The notes: generated by a model not told the origin, from the letters alone. Shown: positions 10,760-25,760, counted from the first letter of the stretch. The stretch: 64,000 nt of DNA from Kappaphycus alvarezii (GCA_002205965.3 NADL03000026.1:496001-560000), one strand, 5' to 3'. Numbers and translations: made by a program.

Positions 10760-13700
10760 TACCGATAATTATGCAAGGGTAACATGGAACTATTTTTGGT
10801 ATTTGGTGTTTCTTAACGGCTTTATATATAAAAAAGTAATAAAAATTGAATATTTTAACTTCATCTAATTGAACGCAACTTCCTTTACTAGAAAATATAA
10901 GACTTTTCGAATCCATGTGAAAAGTTTCGGAAAAAATAATCTAAACTTTTGATATTTTTGCTACATTTTCAAAAACCCAAAGTTCAGAAGTAATTCTAAA
11001 TACTACGGTTCAAAAATAATAATATAAAATCTAAAAATTTCTACTTATATATCAATATATCCGCTGATTTATTTTGATTCAATAATATTTATGTTTAAGA
11101 GATATTTTGTTTTAATTTTTAAAACAAAGCAAAGTGACCCATGAGCCAATATATGCAAAAGGCGTCAATTCTACTATTATTTACTGCCGACTGTACGATA
11201 ACAGTAATTATTTCTGTAAAAATTCATTTAAAGATTTTCTTGATGCTATAATTGTTTATTCATTGCGAGATTGTTTTAGTATAAAATTTATCCAACTTAA
11301 AATGGGTTATATAATACTTTTCGCGTCACAAGAAAACTTAATTATAATTTATTGTTCCACTAAAAATAGAAATAGCACCAAAAACGTTTCTTAAAAAAAT
11401 AACCAAATCCTGCCGTCAAATAAAGATCATGATGATTAGTAAAAAACTGTAGGATAAATTTCCAGCAGGTATTTTCAAAAATGACTCCAACTCTATGAAA
11501 TAAGTCCTCTACGTATTTATTTCTTCATTAAATATGCTTTAGAAAGATCTTTGTCGAGTATAACATTGAAACTTATCATTTCTTCATTTATATTGCTGAA
11601 ATTTGACCAGATGGGACCATCTGACTTTGTCATTGTTTTTGTTCGTAATTGATGTTTCCAATGACGACTTACTTTGTACGGCGGAGCTAAGTCATGATTT
11701 GATTAGAGTTATAGATGAGGAAAGTTAAGAAGAAGTTGATTTTCTCACCTACTCAGCAAAAAAGTTCTGCCAACTTTCAGCTGATTTGAAAATAATTTAC
11801 TTGAAGCGGATAGATTTTTTTAAATATGTGAACAACTGCTTCTGTTTTACTTTTCCTGGGTCTTAATTCCAATAAATTTCAATTTAAGGTCACAAGTTGG
11901 TATTTTGAGCTCGAATCAGAAGTCATTTAGCATTTTTGTATGTCTGATTCGCTGATCTCTCACAGATAAATACTTTATATGTAGTGTAAAAGGTCGCAAG
12001 GTGCTACTGATTGTAATATTTATCGATTTTTCAATAAGGCCTTTGACCTTTTGGCTAAGAGGACCTCTACACCCAAAAATGGCCAAAAAGTGAACAAATC
12101 CATTTAAATTTTCAGATTCCTTTGCTTGTTTGCGTTGAATGAAAATTAGTCCAAACATAGAATTTGTCTGGGACGAGTATCTCTGTTGCGTCATTTGCAT
12201 TAACTGGACGAAATTTTATGATAAAACGTATGCAGAACCTTCTACGTCTAAAGTAATTTAATTTCTGTTGGACATTTATAAATTCAACGAGTATAATTTC
12301 TATACCCTTATGGATTCTTCAATGATTGCAATTGATTTGAGCTTCTACAAGCTGTTATGCTTCCGCCTTTGCTTACATTCAAGTATCTTAGATCGTGATC
12401 AACGCCTAAGGTGAGATATGTTTATGAAGTTATGACCCTGTTTAAAAATCAACTTTTAAGTTGTTATTGATAATACTTGAACACTTACGTACAGAATCTT
12501 TAAATAAAACTGTGCTTGAATTTTCTTAAAGCCGATGTTGGGCAACTTACTAAGTAAATAAGGCACCGGAAACGTCTATAAGTAACAAGAAATTGAGCCA
12601 CAATTGCAACTTTACTAATAAAACTACTTTAACAAATCCTACTACAAATTAATTCAATTGTAAAATACGAGTTTTTCGCACGCTTCCGTTTTTTCTTCGT
12701 TCAGTTAAAAATTGTCGCTACGAAAGGTTACATTAAGCTTATAGAAAAATATTTTACAGCTAATGGTCAACCATGCCTCATGATAACTTCAACTGGTCTA
12801 GTGTGAGCAGGTACCTTTCTTCTCGCATTTCTTTCCACAGTATCTCATAATATTCAATACTCTGAGGGTGTCGTCTAGTAGCAGTCAATCCATTATATTG
12901 GGCCTACGTAGGCAGTTGGACTAGTTCCTGATTCTGCCGGGAATATGAAAACAAATAAACCTCTGAAGTGCCACCATAGTACTACACTGCTCTGTAGTTT
13001 CTTATTTAAGGCCGAATGGAAGATCTTTTCTCCGACAGGAACCATGTATAGATAACTAAAATTCAAAACCTTGGGAACTACAATCGCCATTGGTGATCTT
13101 CTATGGTATGCATTATACAGAGGAAGCTTATTCCATTGGGAAATACTCAAATGAACTTTTTTTGTTCCTTAAATTATGCAGAAAAATTAGAACCCAATTT
13201 TCACAGCCAACCTTTCTGACACTAAAAATGGTAGAACAGGAACTTCTTTTATAGGACTATATATCTCCAGGGTGTGAAAAACTAAAAATAAATCGTTTCA
13301 CTTTTTGCATGGTACATCTGCTCCAAAGTGGGAGCCATCGATAATTTAATTCATTTTAATTAATACTTTTGCGTACGGAGAGAATATTTTTCCCGTCTTA
13401 CAACACTAAATAGCCAAAAAGTTGTCAACAGATTCTCAACTTACGACCAGCGAGCGGTCACAGGTCTCTGCACTTCAAAGAGAAGTGAAATCGGTCAAAT
13501 TTTATCGAATTACAGGTTATGTGCTCCCAGTTTTAGTTTTAGCTTTCCAGTAAGATTAAAGTCTATGTAAATCATAAAAAGCGTAAATTGCCGAAAAAAA
13601 GCTCGTGGGATGAAATAACAATATAATGAGAAGAATTTGCTACTTGAAGAGCTCAAGACTACTTCAAAATGAGTCGAAAATACTAATTTCTGTTTCTGAA

Positions 13701-16700
13701 ACGATAATTTAGTCTATCGGTAGCGATGACCATCATTAAACCAAACTAGAACACCAGAAAATTCTGATAAAACAGAACGTGACTATCTGTGTGAAGCGGG
13801 GGCGATTTATTTCGGCATAAAGTGTGTAATGGTTGAATTTAGTTGCATTTCGAAGAAGCAAGAAAGTAGAGGTTTGGCTTCGACTGCCCTAATGCGATGC
13901 GGTGATATTGGTACGATCTGAGAAATGGAGAAGATAGTAATTTCAAAGCCTCGTTATTGAGAAAACGAAACCATAGCATGGGCAGCTTCCTTTTAATATG
14001 GATGGACCAAATTACTGCGAGTAATTGGTCGCTTGAGCAAACATTTGTATTTCAAGATACTATAGATTTTTTGTCTTGGGGTGAAGACCATTGATTAGTA
14101 ATTGTGTCTTCCATCAGTATTATCCTCTCGCGAATTCATTTAGTGTCCCTGAGCAGTTGAACTTACGCAGAATCTTCGAAATATGAAGTGACCAGCGAAT
14201 TTACTGGGCCATAAAGAGATTGATAATCTTGGTGGCTTTCTGTATTGACCGGTCCATGCCGGGAATTTTACGAAGATATTGGACCTTTTCTGGTGCCAAT
14301 GTAATGTTTTTCTTAAATTAGATAAAGTTAATCGACTAACGGACTCCAACAAATCCTATTAACCAATACTTACTTAGGCCTCCACAAAACTCAATTTTTT
14401 TCTCCCTGCTTAAATTATTATTTATTTTGTTTAAACCGCCCGCGTAATTTCAATGATAAGGGTAAAATTTTATCGTATGAACTTCTTTATTATTGCAAAA
14501 AAATGTTCTGAACAACAAATAGCCGATCCATAATTTTTTTCAACTTTGACAGTGGACTTTTCCATTATTTACAAAGAGAAAGGCTGTCGATCAATTTTAT
14601 GGCTGAAATTTTTTTGAAGAAGTTGTTCGAGGTTGCGTTGAACTTTATAGTCGACTTCAAGCCCCTCAGCGATAAATATTGCTAAATATTGTAAACCAGT
14701 ACGCGTACTTTCTCAGACGTTTACGAAGACCAAGCAATTGATTGAAATGAACCGTTTTCATTGGTAAGAAACGCAGTGAAGTAATATCACAATGAATTGT
14801 AAATATATTCATTTTCATAAGGTTTTGACATAATTAAAGAAGAATTTTTGTCCGGAGTAGGATTTGTAAGTTGAACGATAATATTTTGCTGCGTCTCAGG
14901 GCGTGAATGTATATTGGGCAATGTTTTCAAAATATACGGCTTTTCATTATTGGGTTTTTTTGTAAGCCAAGCGAGAAAATCGCTCATCATGATACCATGT
15001 TTGGTTACTTTTCCTTTTTGATTAGAAAAGTTATTATTCCTAGAAAGTTTGAGTAAGGTAGCACATCATATTTACAAAAGATCTCAGTTAAGATAAAATG
15101 CACTTGCAAATTAACTTCTTTTGCCTTCGAAATTTTACTTTTGTCAATAGCATTCATTTGTATCTTTACTACTCCAAATGCATGAATCTAAATTTTGGTT
15201 CTGCAAGCTACTATTGAGAACGGAAAATACTGTAGTGATTCTAAAGGCGAATATAGATGGATTAAATACAAACTACCAAATTGTTTCGCTCAATTCTTTT
15301 AACGATAAGCATGATTATGGACTCCCTCCGCAATCGGGTGAATTCTCTTTTCACCTTCATGAAAGTATTATGCAAAAATTGATAAATTCGTACTGTTATT
15401 TCAAGAGAGTTTTAAGATGCTATTTCATTTTTGTAAAAAATACCTTGTCACCTTCTTAGAGTGTCTACTGCGAACGGCTTAATGGCTGGGAGTCATGATA
15501 AAACCTTGCTACTGATAGGTCTGCAGTAAGAGTACGGTTCAGTGAACTTTCCAGCCGACTAAATGTGGCTAAGAGCCCGCTTAGCAAACAGTTATTAAAT
15601 TTAAGCTAGTTCTAGCATCAGTTCCCATCTTGTTGGGATATTCTGGATATAGACTATATCCCTTTATAAATGAATGCTATCTAAAACCTTTGCTTTGCAA
15701 GTTGCAATCAAAGGATGAAACGACTCAGAAAATTTTCGTGGGGTCTACTATATGAGATTCCGCCGTAAATTGAGACACGTTAAGACTTCGTAAATTTCTC
15801 CGCCGAGTAGGAAGTCCTCTCAGCTCGGCAAATAGACTATAAGCAAAAATGTTTGGGAATTATTTGCTCATAAATTTTAAATTTTATACAAATATATTTT
15901 CAGAAATATTTCGTAGCGACTCGTCCAATTCATTAATATAGCTTTTTCAAGACAATGAGAATTTTTCATCATGATAATTTTTGAATCCGATAGGAATAAT
16001 TGGAAATACAGATTTCTTGACAAAAACATTTCTCGCCTAAGTCTACTCAAGTTGTGCTTGTCAAAACTTCTATATGAATGGAAGTTTCCAATTAGAAAGT
16101 TGCTGTTTAATAACATTAAATGAGTGATTTATGTTCTTTCCAATGCAAAAGACCTATGAAAACGGGAGTGAAGGTTGGGAAAATATCGAAAAAAATACAA
16201 AAGAAGTTTATGCGCAATACTTATATTTTGATTTCAATTGATCCAATGTATTTTTGTTTTCCCGTTACCAAAATGGAAGCGAGTGGGGGTAAATTTAATT
16301 TCAAGTTCAAAGCTACATAGTGACTTTTCTCTATGGCTTGAAAGATGTCGAAAACACTTCGATGAGACTAGTTGTGGACAAAATTCCCTTGCCGCTACGT
16401 TTACAGAACCCTAAAATGTTTTCCTAAACGTCTCAGTCCCATTTTTCGATGCAAATACTACCAAAATCTTGTTCTTCCGTGTCTACGACGCAAAAAATGA
16501 TCTCATATTATTCAATTCTTCGATTAACTATTCCTTCCCCGGACCATTAAAAACATTTAATCTTGTCATTCGAGATCTATTAATTCGAGAAAAATTTACA
16601 GCACCGTACAAAAACCCCTTAAGATCCTACTTATGACTAAATTTGTACGTGTAAGACTCTCATATTTGAATAAAGTCAAGCGATCTTAGCACTTTTTTAT

Positions 16701-19700
16701 GCTCAAAATTTCATTTACTCTTCTATCTTCCATTAGTTTGTCATAAAATTATTTGGGATGATAGTTTTCCTCTACGTTTGATTTTGACTCACTACAGTAT
16801 TCCAACTGTTTAAAAATCTCAAACAGAATAATAAAATTATACGAAGGATAGTTGCGGGGGTGTTCGGAATGTCTTCTTAAAATCAAGGTCTCTTTCAGGA
16901 AATTTCTCAAAATGGTCCCTGATTCCGCAGCAATTACTTCTTCGCACATGTACGAAACATGTACAAATTTCTCTACTCCTTTTTCTAGGATGTTCGCACT
17001 GCTTGCAGTTAAGATTTCAGTGCATACGGATTTCATGCTTTAAATTGTAATTTAACGCATGAAAGCCGTATGTTTAATAAACGATTGTAAACAGTTCTTT
17101 GTTAGATATTTCTTTCTTGTAAGATAGGACATCTCTTCTTTTCTTTCCTTGTTTAGAAGTCAAAAGGAAACCAGAAAAGAAGCTTCTGTTAGGAAACGGT
17201 GTAAACCAGAGGGAAATAATGCGATGCAAGATATCCGCTTGTAGGACGCGTCTTTATTTCTTCACGGGTCTTGAAGCATGAATTTTAAACTATTCTCACA
17301 GAACATCTTCAAACCCTTTTGGAATTTGACGTATTTCTCCTTGGACTCTGTACTTGGCCTAGGTGCATCAATGATTTAAGTTAAATAATTCTGCCAACTT
17401 GTGCGGCTAATTTAAGATCTGAGGACCACATGGGCTTCCAAGGAACTTTTCTCATTCTTATTGATTTTAATGCTGTATAGTCCAACTGAATCGCCAGGAA
17501 AAGAGATAGTAGAGGAACGAAGAATGATGAGATGTAATCATTTTTTATTAAAATCGGAATTAAAAAATAGACTGATGGACTCGATCAAATATTAAGCTAT
17601 CTTGAAGCTTAGCATTTCTCGCTCATTTGGAATTTTTCCATGTTCTGACCTAGTTTTAAACTTTTGAGTAAAGAAAATAACTGCCCATTCATCTCTAAAA
17701 GTAGTGGTAATTTATGCTTCTTTACATATTCGGTAAGCATTACTTATATCAGCGTACGTGGTGCATTAACTTGTTGGTACCAATGTATACCCGCTTATTC
17801 TTCCTATATGACACTGATGGATTCACCTCAACTACAAAAAGTCCCGCGTAATTCGAAATTTAATGCAACCCAAAATTAATACATTTTTAGTGACGGAATT
17901 ATAGTGAGAGGAATTTTTTCCCAACGGACGCATTATTCAATCAAAGTTGTTATTCATTGAAAAAACTGAAAATACAAATACTCGAAAACTGTAGTGGACG
18001 AAGGTTGGAAGGGTGAACTTATTGTTTTAGATGGTGTTCAAAACACCATAGTAAGAAGACTGAAAATCTATAAACGCTACTGATGTTGAACATATAAAAA
18101 TTAAAATGTCCAAGAAATCCCTTTAGTTGATAATTTGTGAAAATAAAGAAAAATTTTCATTGCAACGTAGAAATGACAACTTTTTTATGTGATTATTATA
18201 TTTCATCAACGTGTTTTTATGGCATAAATTCTAACTAAAATTTAAGGGACCAAACCAAATTTGTGAGTAAGGCGCAAACAGAAGAATTAAATTGGAATAT
18301 TGCTGTCTGAAATATCATAAATTAATAGCATAGAGAAGAATTGGAGTTTGTGAATTACTTGGAAGTAGTTTATCATCATCTTTTCAAACCTTTTTGTCGG
18401 ATTCCATTTAATTTTGATCTTGGATAGTTCAATGTACAATTTTGCCTGCTTTTTTCTAATGTGAGTCTTTTGAAGACCGAAATGACACAAATTCCTTGAC
18501 CATTTCCAGATTTGGAATGTTTAGGCAATGTTTGTCTCTTGATAGTCAAAACATTTTGAAAATGGATTTGTGGTGATAAACTAAGCAAAAGAATATGATT
18601 TAGGAGATTTTTCCGTATGAAGGGATGGGAAAGTTATGCTCTTGCAATGGAAAAATATTCTGATTCAGCATTCGGCGAGAATGATTTCAGAGTAGTGATT
18701 TCAAACATTCAACTAGTATTAAGGGAAAGAGATTTAGACATATAAGGAGATTAACTGTTTTATGGAAGAGTAATTTTTCGAAAAACAAGATTTCGTGTTA
18801 GTTTCATATAAATTCACAGATTCACAACAGAAATGATAGAATAAAATTTAGTACCGTCTTACTCTGAAACCTAACAGATTGTGAGTATTTTTAATCTGTT
18901 TCACGTTTTCAATTTTTCTCTTGATATGAAAGCCTTCATTACCATGATATCTTTTATTGTATCTTTGAACTTCAATTTAGTGCTCTAATATTTAAAATCC
19001 CTTCGTAGGATATTATGGAAAAAGAATATAATGTAATGCTCTCCATTTGAGAAAAACTTGACAAATCACAAATATACCAGTCAATAGTCAATATTCTGCT
19101 CAAAGAAAATTATTAGATTTTGAGCGAGTTAGTGCGTACTACAGTTTAATAAGTTGATAGTAGGTGTTTTTCGTAAACGGGCTGTTGCAATAATGGTAAG
19201 ATTATTAAACTTTTTTACCGAAACATCCTGCGGTTATCAGAGTCCATGAACATGATAATTACCATACACCAAGCTGACACCATTATGACACTTAAACTAG
19301 TAATATTAATCAGAAAAATAGGTGAAATAACAAAAAACTAACAAGAATATCTGTTGTAAGGACGTAAGTTGTTCCTTTAGTAAACTGGTATTTTTACGCA
19401 CTCTCAATTACATCTGCATATAATTGGAACTATTGGACAAAGAATAATGAAGAATTTCTTAACTATTCGCCTTGTAAGACCTAAATAATCAATCCTGTCA
19501 GCAAAAAAAGCTGTTGACTCAATGCTGTCCTCATCATCATTAGTAAATTCTATTATTCATTAATGTTGTTACTAAACTTCAGTTGACTTCACCCGTAATT
19601 ATAAGTCACCGCGAATCTTCCATGATACGAAAAGTTTTAGATGGAAATATTGTAATACTGCTGGAATTATAAAAATGAAGAAACGGGGATATTGGATTTT

Positions 19701-22700
19701 CTTTCGGCAGTTTCAAGTGACTGGTACAAACCACAAATATCCTTGAAGTTTATGGCAGCTCTGTTACACTATAGCTACAATTTCGTCCTGCGCATTTTTT
19801 AGAAAATTTCTTTGCATCGCTTAAAATGGTGTCGTTGGAAAATCGTAGATTTAATGCTTTGATTTGAAGCTACGAGCAGAAAGATATAGCAAAGATATTC
19901 ACAGTAGCGATTTTCAATGCCATCATTCAAATTATGGAATGCTCAATGGAGAGATTATGATGACAAATGCCGACCGGATTGCCAGTTATTCGATCGGATT
20001 TACTGTTTTTAAATTTGCTCTTTCAAAGAGAGAAATTGCTCAACTATGTATTCATGGGATTGAAGCCAGTTGTTTATGAGTACTTTACTAGATAAAAAGA
20101 CAAATAATTCCACCTAATATATACGAGAATAAATTTTCTAATTTATCAGAATACTCCCCAACGTAAAAGGAGATATTTTATGTTTACTTGTGATCTCACG
20201 ATCACAATACACTAGAAAAGTACCGAAATATTATTATGCTCATAAAGCGATTCATTTCTGACTTTGATATGCAGAAATATTTCTTTACCAAAATATAGCC
20301 AGGATCCCTTCAGATACATGGGAGCTAATTTATAGGATAATAGTTTCATTTCAATACTGTTTGTATATTAGGTTTCACGGATCAAATTATTTCCCAAAAT
20401 TTATCCAGGGACGATACTATGTGCATTTTAAGCCTCGAACTATTACTCAAATCATTTTGATTGTCATTGGATATATAGTAAGTGTCAGAGCTTGAAAGAA
20501 ATTCTGAGTCTTTTCATAACTTTCGACATGAAATCAAAAAAATTGACGCTGCCGCAGATTATATTTTTGAATGTTTCAGGATCTTTCATACTATTAATCG
20601 GGTGTACAAACGGCTAGAGGCTAAAGATGTTTGGAAAGCCGCCAATTTTGTTCCATAAATAACAATAAATTGGATATTTCGCGGTCTTTCTAGAAAAGAG
20701 AAGCTATGCATACTATATTTTCTTGGCGTTACATACTCTACTACACAAGAAACAGGAGTAAAGTTTGCATGGGTATTTTTTCAAAATTTGAAGTTCTGCG
20801 TGCGGTATATCAATAATGAGAGTGAGTTCCATAGTTTCTTAGATCAGCCGCTTTATCTAAGAGCTCAGAAGGAAACGCAAAATGTTTCCCAGATTTTCCC
20901 GTAATTGAATCTAATCACAAGTGGCTCTACAGATGCACCGGTTGTTATTTCTTTATTTGTAGAGAGAGATGATGAAATGACTAATAGTGGTAAAAGAATT
21001 ATCGAAGTTGAGGCAAACGTACGTCACAGACGCTCAAGCCTAAAATCAGTAGGATCTAGGGCTATTAAGTAGTCTTAAATCGCCCATTAGAATGGAAATA
21101 ATGCAGGAATGTCAGTTTTTTTTTCAAATTTCTGTTTAAAATGATTGGAAGATTCTAAAGAGTGAAAATTTAGTCCAAACAGGGTTCAGCACATCAATTT
21201 AGATGATTTAAGAAGCAAAAATGCATAAACTGGACTCTTAGAACCAAAATAATAGAATCCTGTTGAATATCGGAATATACCAGTCTATTTATCCACTTTT
21301 GAAAAACTGAGAAAGATATCCGATTGCCTCTTTAAGCAACATTTAGTGATAACATTTTGTATTGCTTGAATAAATGGAGACTGTACGGAGTTGAAGTATA
21401 ATTTCAAAAATCTGACGTAAAAAATATGAATGCACGAATAATATTATATTGACGTTAAACTCTCTAAAGCTTACAAAATATACAGTTATTTGATTCCAAA
21501 ATATTCCGTTGATCGTCAAGTATACTTGTGATGGCATTATCAGCCATTATTGATGCCTGACTAGCACTGATATACTAGTTAGCCGATAGAAATTATTTTC
21601 GGATTTCTAAATGAACAATAAATTCTTTTGCTCGGCTATTTTGTGTTCTGCTAGCTTAAACTTCCAAATGTACCCGCTGACTGTTGCTATATTTTATGCA
21701 AATTATATTGTCGCGATCAATTTTTGGAAAAAATATATTGTGGTTCAGCACGTACTTATTCGATGAATATATCATGAGAATAAGCTTTTATTTGGCTTAA
21801 ATCTCCCGAAAAAAGTAAATTAATGAACGAATAAGTATTTTGTTGAGAAATAATTATCTAAACCCATATTTATAGTGCAAATACGTCTGACTCGCGTGAA
21901 ATAAGTTCGATATAGCTCTTTTCCAGGAAAAAGAATAGTGCCACATCACATTTGTGTCGTTTTTTTGCTTTTGTGGTAATTATGCATTTCTAACTACCGT
22001 TTAGTTAAATTATAAAATTTTTTGCCATTATTAAAAACTAAGTCTTCGGGAAGGTTATTGTAATCTATATCTCCATGAAAAAGGGATAATAGGGGGAAAT
22101 TAGGGGTTACGAGTTCTTAGAAGTTGAATATAAAATAGACTGTTAAAAAAATTCTAAATATGTTTTTGTAGTTTACATGAACCTGCCTTACAAATACGTA
22201 TAACCACCTCCCCAAAATTCACAATTTAAACCCAAAACTTAACAATTATTCGATGAATTCGGGTGGTTTGAAATTTCTGTCGTTATTTAAACTTTATACT
22301 GCCCAATATAGTAGCGAAATGATTGTTTTGATCCCTTCCAGATTTAATATTCTGCTTGCTCCTCATCTGTATTCCCAAAGTATTCCATATGAATTTCAGG
22401 CGTAGTAATATTTTATTCAATAATATTTTAATTTCCTACGAGTGTTATATAACAATTCTGAGACACTGCTGCGAAAATTTGGGGGCCGATTCAGCTTACG
22501 CATTAATATTTGGGAATAAAATAGCATCCAATATATTAGAGTCACAGTTCAATGTATTTTATACATAAAAATTATATTACTATCGTCTTTATATTGATTA
22601 ATCTCAAAGGATATCAATTTTTTGGACTAAATTAATTTTCCAAATACTTTTGTAGCATAAAATCTCTTTCTTCATTCCTGCATCGTTATTATTTTCCAAT

Positions 22701-22740
22701 ATCTTGTTCATTGAAGTGAATTGAAATAAGACTACACAAA
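10760..22740. other. Long AT-rich gene-free block
   Basis: About 12 kb of strongly AT-rich DNA. No open frame longer than about 95 codons appears, none of those has a motif I recognise, and stops crowd all six frames. Small open pieces at 11134-11394 (+), 11916-12200 (-), 15178-15459 (+) and 16749-17036 (-) are what such composition gives by chance. I found no long tandem repeat and no RNA gene. Very old transposon relics are likely but cannot be named. Confidence 0.6.
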
Positions 22741-22744
22741 TAGT

Positions 22745-22925
22745 TTCAAATAATGCAAAACTAACTAGGAATGAGAGGGAAAGAACTGGGGCCATTATTT
22801 ATAATTTTAATTGGGCCTGCTAAACAGACACAACCGGGCAAGGGCTTGAACGATGCCTACTTCAGCAAAGGGGACGGACAAACATCCCCATTGAAATGTC
22901 GGCAAGCCGAGAAATCAACGAGTTG
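22745..22925 (-). repeat. Dispersed repeat, copy 2
   Basis: The reverse complement of this stretch carries TTCTCGGCTTGCCGA, CCCCTTTGCTG, TAGGCATCG, AAGCCCTTGCC and CCCAATTAAAA in the same order and spacing as 8965-9150. It forms the edge of the GC-richer patch that follows. Confidence 0.7.
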
Positions 22926-23440
22926 AAAAACTCCCTGTTTAAGCGATGTGTTTACAGAACACGATGAGGAAAGCGAGAAATTCTCGAATTGAGCGAACTT
23001 GAGTAACAACAGTAAGACAGAAACTGCTAGGACCCATCGCTTGCTGTGAAGAAGACGGCACTGGTTGAGTGCGGCAGGGTATGTTGAGCTTTTCTGAGCC
23101 TGTTAGAAGAGGAAGACCTTCTTTACGCGCCTATCCTAGATCTACCCAACGTGCGGTGTAGGCGAGAGATGTTAATCCCTCTAGAGCGGCAAAAAAACAA
23201 TATTTGCACCACGAGGGCCCCCAGGCGAGAAAGAACGATCCATAAGACCCTCTTGGCATTGATGCATCGGCTCCAGAGCATAACATGGCCCGGATGCCGA
23301 GCGAAGTGAAACAAATATCGAAAGAGACCAGTCGCAAATGTTGAAAGAGTGAGATAAGGAGACTGCTGCACAGTAAAGTAGGCAGTAGAATTTTGCGAGG
23401 TTCGACATGAGGTAGTGAATTTCAAGACAAATATGATTCC
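22815..23440. other. GC-richer patch inside AT-rich DNA, probable element remnant
   Basis: About 620 bases with clearly higher GC than the DNA on either side and abrupt composition edges. A minus-strand frame of 106 codons and a plus-strand frame with PILDLPNVRCRREMLIPL are open, but neither matches a family I know. Since its left edge is a dispersed repeat shared with 8965-9150, an old mobile insertion is the simplest explanation. Confidence 0.4.
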
Positions 23441-23449
23441 CAATTATGA

Positions 23450-24590
23450 GATTTTAAATTTTTTCCTAAGTATTTTCTTGCTACCCAATCCAAAAATCTA
23501 TTTTGTAAAGTTTTTTGGTCCCTCTAAAACATTTTTCAATAAATTGGTTCAATTAAAAGCTTTTTCATCCCTGTAAGTAGCTGTATACACTCCTGTAATG
23601 CATTTCATGCAGATTCACTTCAAGTAGTATGCAAATGGATAACAATATTTAAAACTTATTTATAGATTCCGAAATTTCGCGTTTGAGTCTATGTACCTCT
23701 AGAAATTAAAAAGTCTTGTTGTAACTTGGTGTTGGCGGGGAAAACCAAAAAAACTTGGCAATTTAATAATTTTTAAAACCACTTTATGCAGTTTAATTTG
23801 TACTTATTATACTTCTAATCGATGTTTCAAAAGAAAAATATAATATATAAGGAGGAAAAGTTGGCTATACATAGCAGTTTAGCGATATTTTTTGGTGTTC
23901 TACTTGTCTTCCTTAACTTTCACAGGCTTATTTAATCTGATAGTAATTTTTCGGGAGTTTTAATACATAAAACACCATAAAGGATCAATTATATCTAAAA
24001 AGAGGAAAATTTCGATTTTAACATGGGTATTGCTGTACACAAAAGTTCTAGACATATTCTTATATGTAACTCGAATAAATTGCCTTCCTAAGAACTAGCT
24101 ATTTTTCCGCCCTCAGCCTATTGAACCTCATCTCTATGCTCAGTTCTTGGGACGCAACATGATCTATTGAACTATACTCTTCCGCTTAATCACTTAAATC
24201 TGGGATCTCATTTGCCCCTTTACCAAAAAAAATTATTTGTTGATGTTAACTAAAGTTAAGACACGTAATCGCACTGAGTTTGACCACAAAACGTCGACGT
24301 CGCGTAAACACGAGTGCTTTGCAGAACGAATTTGAGATAGAGTGAGATACTATGGCAATAGAGCGTGAGGGTTCAAGTATATAACTGACGTCAAGAGGCT
24401 GGCGTTTTACTCCGACCGCAGTGAGCCCCAGTTGTTTACTGAGTACGCCAAGATAGAGCTATCCCTTTTTTCCTCCTCCTTAGCTACATCATTCAATAAG
24501 CTAATATATATACCGGCCACCATTCTGCGCGCCCATTCATATGCCGCCAACTATATGCGCTCGACTTTGCACTGACAGGGCCAAAAACAC
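23450..24590. other. AT-rich spacer before the LINE fragment
   Basis: AT-rich DNA with no recognisable gene. From about 24270 the GC content rises toward the LINE fragment, and the stretch may include a part of that element too decayed to read. Confidence 0.5.
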
Positions 24591-24619
24591 CTTTTAGAGT
24601 GAAGGAGGGCTGGAAATAC

Positions 24620-25760
24620 GCTTACAACCCGCAGTCCGCGTTCGCTTCTGCTTTTCTCTATTCCTCGGCATATTTCATTACCATACTTGATTGCTCGATT
24701 TTCATTCCTTCCTTCCGTTTATGCACTATCTTACCATTGCTGTATACTATTTACAGTAAGTATAGGTACGCAGAAGCGGATGGACATCTTCGGGAATTTG
24801 TACGATGGCTCCAGGCTTCTTTTCCGAATGAACAAGGTAGTCTTTTAGAAGCACTGACAGCGGCCAGCCTCGCTGCCAAGCCCGATAATCCACACAACGT
24901 TTTATATCGAGCCTGGTGCGAGTCGGCAGCAAAGTCCTTCTGGAAAGATGATGAATGGGCAAGACTCCCAACCCAGCAACGCACTCGGAAGAAGATATTC
25001 GGCGAAGGATTCGCCGCCAAGCATACATGGGGACGCCTGCAGCAGCGTTCCTGTGCATCCGTCTGCGGTCAACCGAACGTACGACGAGATGTGGACAGTA
25101 ATGCTCCGTCGCCATCTGGGAGTGCCCGTATTTGATGACACTGCTCCGCTGCGGTGCGCGGAGTGCCACAGGCCCATGGACGTCTAGGAGACCATGCAGC
25201 AGACTTATGCAACAAAGGTCTCGGATGGACCAACCGTCACACAGCGGTGGTAAAGGTACTTGGCCGAGAGCTGTTCAAGGCAGCAGGAGTCAGCGTTCAA
25301 TACGAAGTGAAGTACCTACTTCCTGGACTGAACGCGCGACCCGCAGACATTCTGGTGTACCCAAGGTCTGATGCAACAAACACCCAGTCCCCTCTCCCAG
25401 TGGCGTATGACGTGACTGTATCATCCCCGTTCCAAGAGAGCTATAAGTCAATGGCAGCACGGAAGCGCGAGCTGTTGCAAACGCAGCAGGAAAGCGGAAG
25501 AAGAGAGACTTAGCTACGAAAGTGGCAGCATTCCAGGCGAGGCAATGCCGGGACGATCAAGGCTAGGATGGGATTTTGTACCACTAGCCTTCGACTCGTT
25601 AGGAACACCCTCTCTAGAAACATCCAAGGTTATAGAGACATACGCGGCAGCAGTAGCGTCTCGTAGCGGATGCTCGACTGGGGAGTGAAGACTCGCCTGT
25701 ATCAGAAGCTTAGCTACTCAATCTGGTCAACATGTGCAGCATCCGTAATTTGCCGCACCG
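24620..25760 (+). mobile_element. 5'-truncated non-LTR retrotransposon (zinc knuckle, restriction-like endonuclease, tail)
   Basis: The plus strand reads, across several frame changes, as the 3' end of a LINE ORF2. From 24760 comes HLREFVRWLQASFPNEQ, then NVLYRAWCESAAKSFW. A zinc-binding block near 25085-25240 is WTVMLRRHLGVPVFDD followed by LRCAECHRPMDV and GDHAADLC (Cys-x2-Cys, His, Cys), and then NRHTAV. A restriction-like endonuclease core follows at 25340-25430 (ARPADILVYPR, then AYDVTVSSPFQ), and the C-terminal tail at 25550-25760 has WDFVPLAFDSLGTPSLE. The RT domain is missing, as expected from incomplete reverse transcription. The endonuclease type suggests an R2-like, target-specific ancestry, but the clade is not settled. 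Confidence 0.7.

Noticed and set aside
10760-22740. AT-rich block as a possible organelle DNA insertion
   Set aside because: No organelle protein, rRNA or tRNA sequence could be recognised on either strand.
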